Program-made: the position numbers and the translations under genes
Notes under the pieces: model-generated
The model's input: only the letters and a program-made list of their open reading frames with translations
The model's database searches: none
Told to the model about the DNA's origin: nothing
Part shown: positions 34,292 through 34,351 of the stretch, in pieces
How positions within the stretch are numbered: position 1 is the first letter of the stretch
Layout of the letters: each line of letters begins with the position of its first letter
From: Gammaproteobacteria bacterium
GTDB taxonomy: Bacteria > Pseudomonadota > Gammaproteobacteria > Chromatiales > Chromatiaceae
Direction: 5' to 3'
Length of the DNA stretch: 34,351 bases
NCBI GenBank assembly: GCA_024206335.1
Contig: JAAGZL010000192.1
Location: forward strand, 1 to 34,351

Positions 34292-34351
34292 ATGAATGCT
34301 CATGAAAAAGATAGTTTGATGAAGCAGCACCTGGAGCAATGGAAAACCAGC
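34292..34351 (+). CDS. Start of a possible IS66-type accessory protein (partial)
   Basis: Twenty codons run off the window edge. The product begins MNAHEKDSLMKQHLEQWKTS; the HxxxWxxS pattern is typical of the first residues of IS66-family TnpA proteins (H-x-x-x-W-x-x-S-G). No strong ribosome binding site is seen. With so few residues the assignment is tentative, and an unrelated small gene remains possible. Confidence 0.3.
   Translation, partial: MNAHEKDSLMKQHLEQWKTS

Overview
The window carries a nearly complete extracellular contractile injection system (eCIS; Afp/PVC-like, a headless phage-tail-like particle), with every recognisable gene on the + strand. The style (a sigma-54 activator beside a -24/-12 promoter, TGA/TAA-ATG overlaps, moderate G+C in the structural genes) suggests a gammaproteobacterium or a related Gram-negative. 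There is no rRNA, tRNA or housekeeping gene to fix the taxonomy, so this is inference.

Region 1 (1-5159) lies upstream of the eCIS and is clearly richer in G+C from about 930. It holds about 400 bases without a supported gene, two small uncertain ORFs (the second reads like a degenerate, truncated response-regulator receiver), an M6-family metalloprotease with two C-terminal P (proprotein convertase) domains and no signal peptide, and a papain-like (C1) peptidase fused to a GHSTG alpha/beta-hydrolase-like domain, also without a signal peptide.

Region 2 (5231-6944) looks like the control region. A sigma-54 enhancer-binding activator with a degenerate receiver is followed by about 300 bases that contain a perfect AGGGCA/TGCCCT palindrome, a second AGGGCA element 62 bp upstream of it, and a good -24/-12 promoter just before the first eCIS gene.

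Region 3 (6945-29536) is one tightly packed, probably single transcription unit. In order it encodes: a small winged-helix-like protein; an Afp16-like DUF4255 cap/terminator; an unassigned cap-region protein; one large sheath; two tube paralogues; a 56-residue DUF5908 microprotein (Afp6 position); an LysM hub protein (Afp7); a VgrG-like spike (Afp8); a PAAR tip (Afp10); a gp25-like wedge protein (Afp9); two very large baseplate wedge proteins (Afp11 and Afp12); a 1253-residue protein ending in Ig/cadherin-like and carboxypeptidase-regulatory-like beta domains (possible fibre or adhesin); a tape-measure protein (Afp14); and the AAA+ ATPase (Afp15).

Region 4 (29542-34206) is a 1554-residue DUF4157 (eCIS core domain) protein. 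It has an E/Q-rich 75-bp repeat array, a HELTH zinc motif, long helical and hydrophobic modules, and an A+T-rich C-terminal domain with conserved-looking D-H, H and H residues that looks like an exchangeable toxin. The window ends in the first 20 codons of a possible IS66-type accessory gene.

The most unusual observations are an Ada-type zinc-binding motif (H, C-x26-C-x2-C) appended to the Afp11-like baseplate protein, the sigma-54 control region, the two-enzyme fusion and M6 protease beside the eCIS, and the composition break at the end of the DUF4157 effector.
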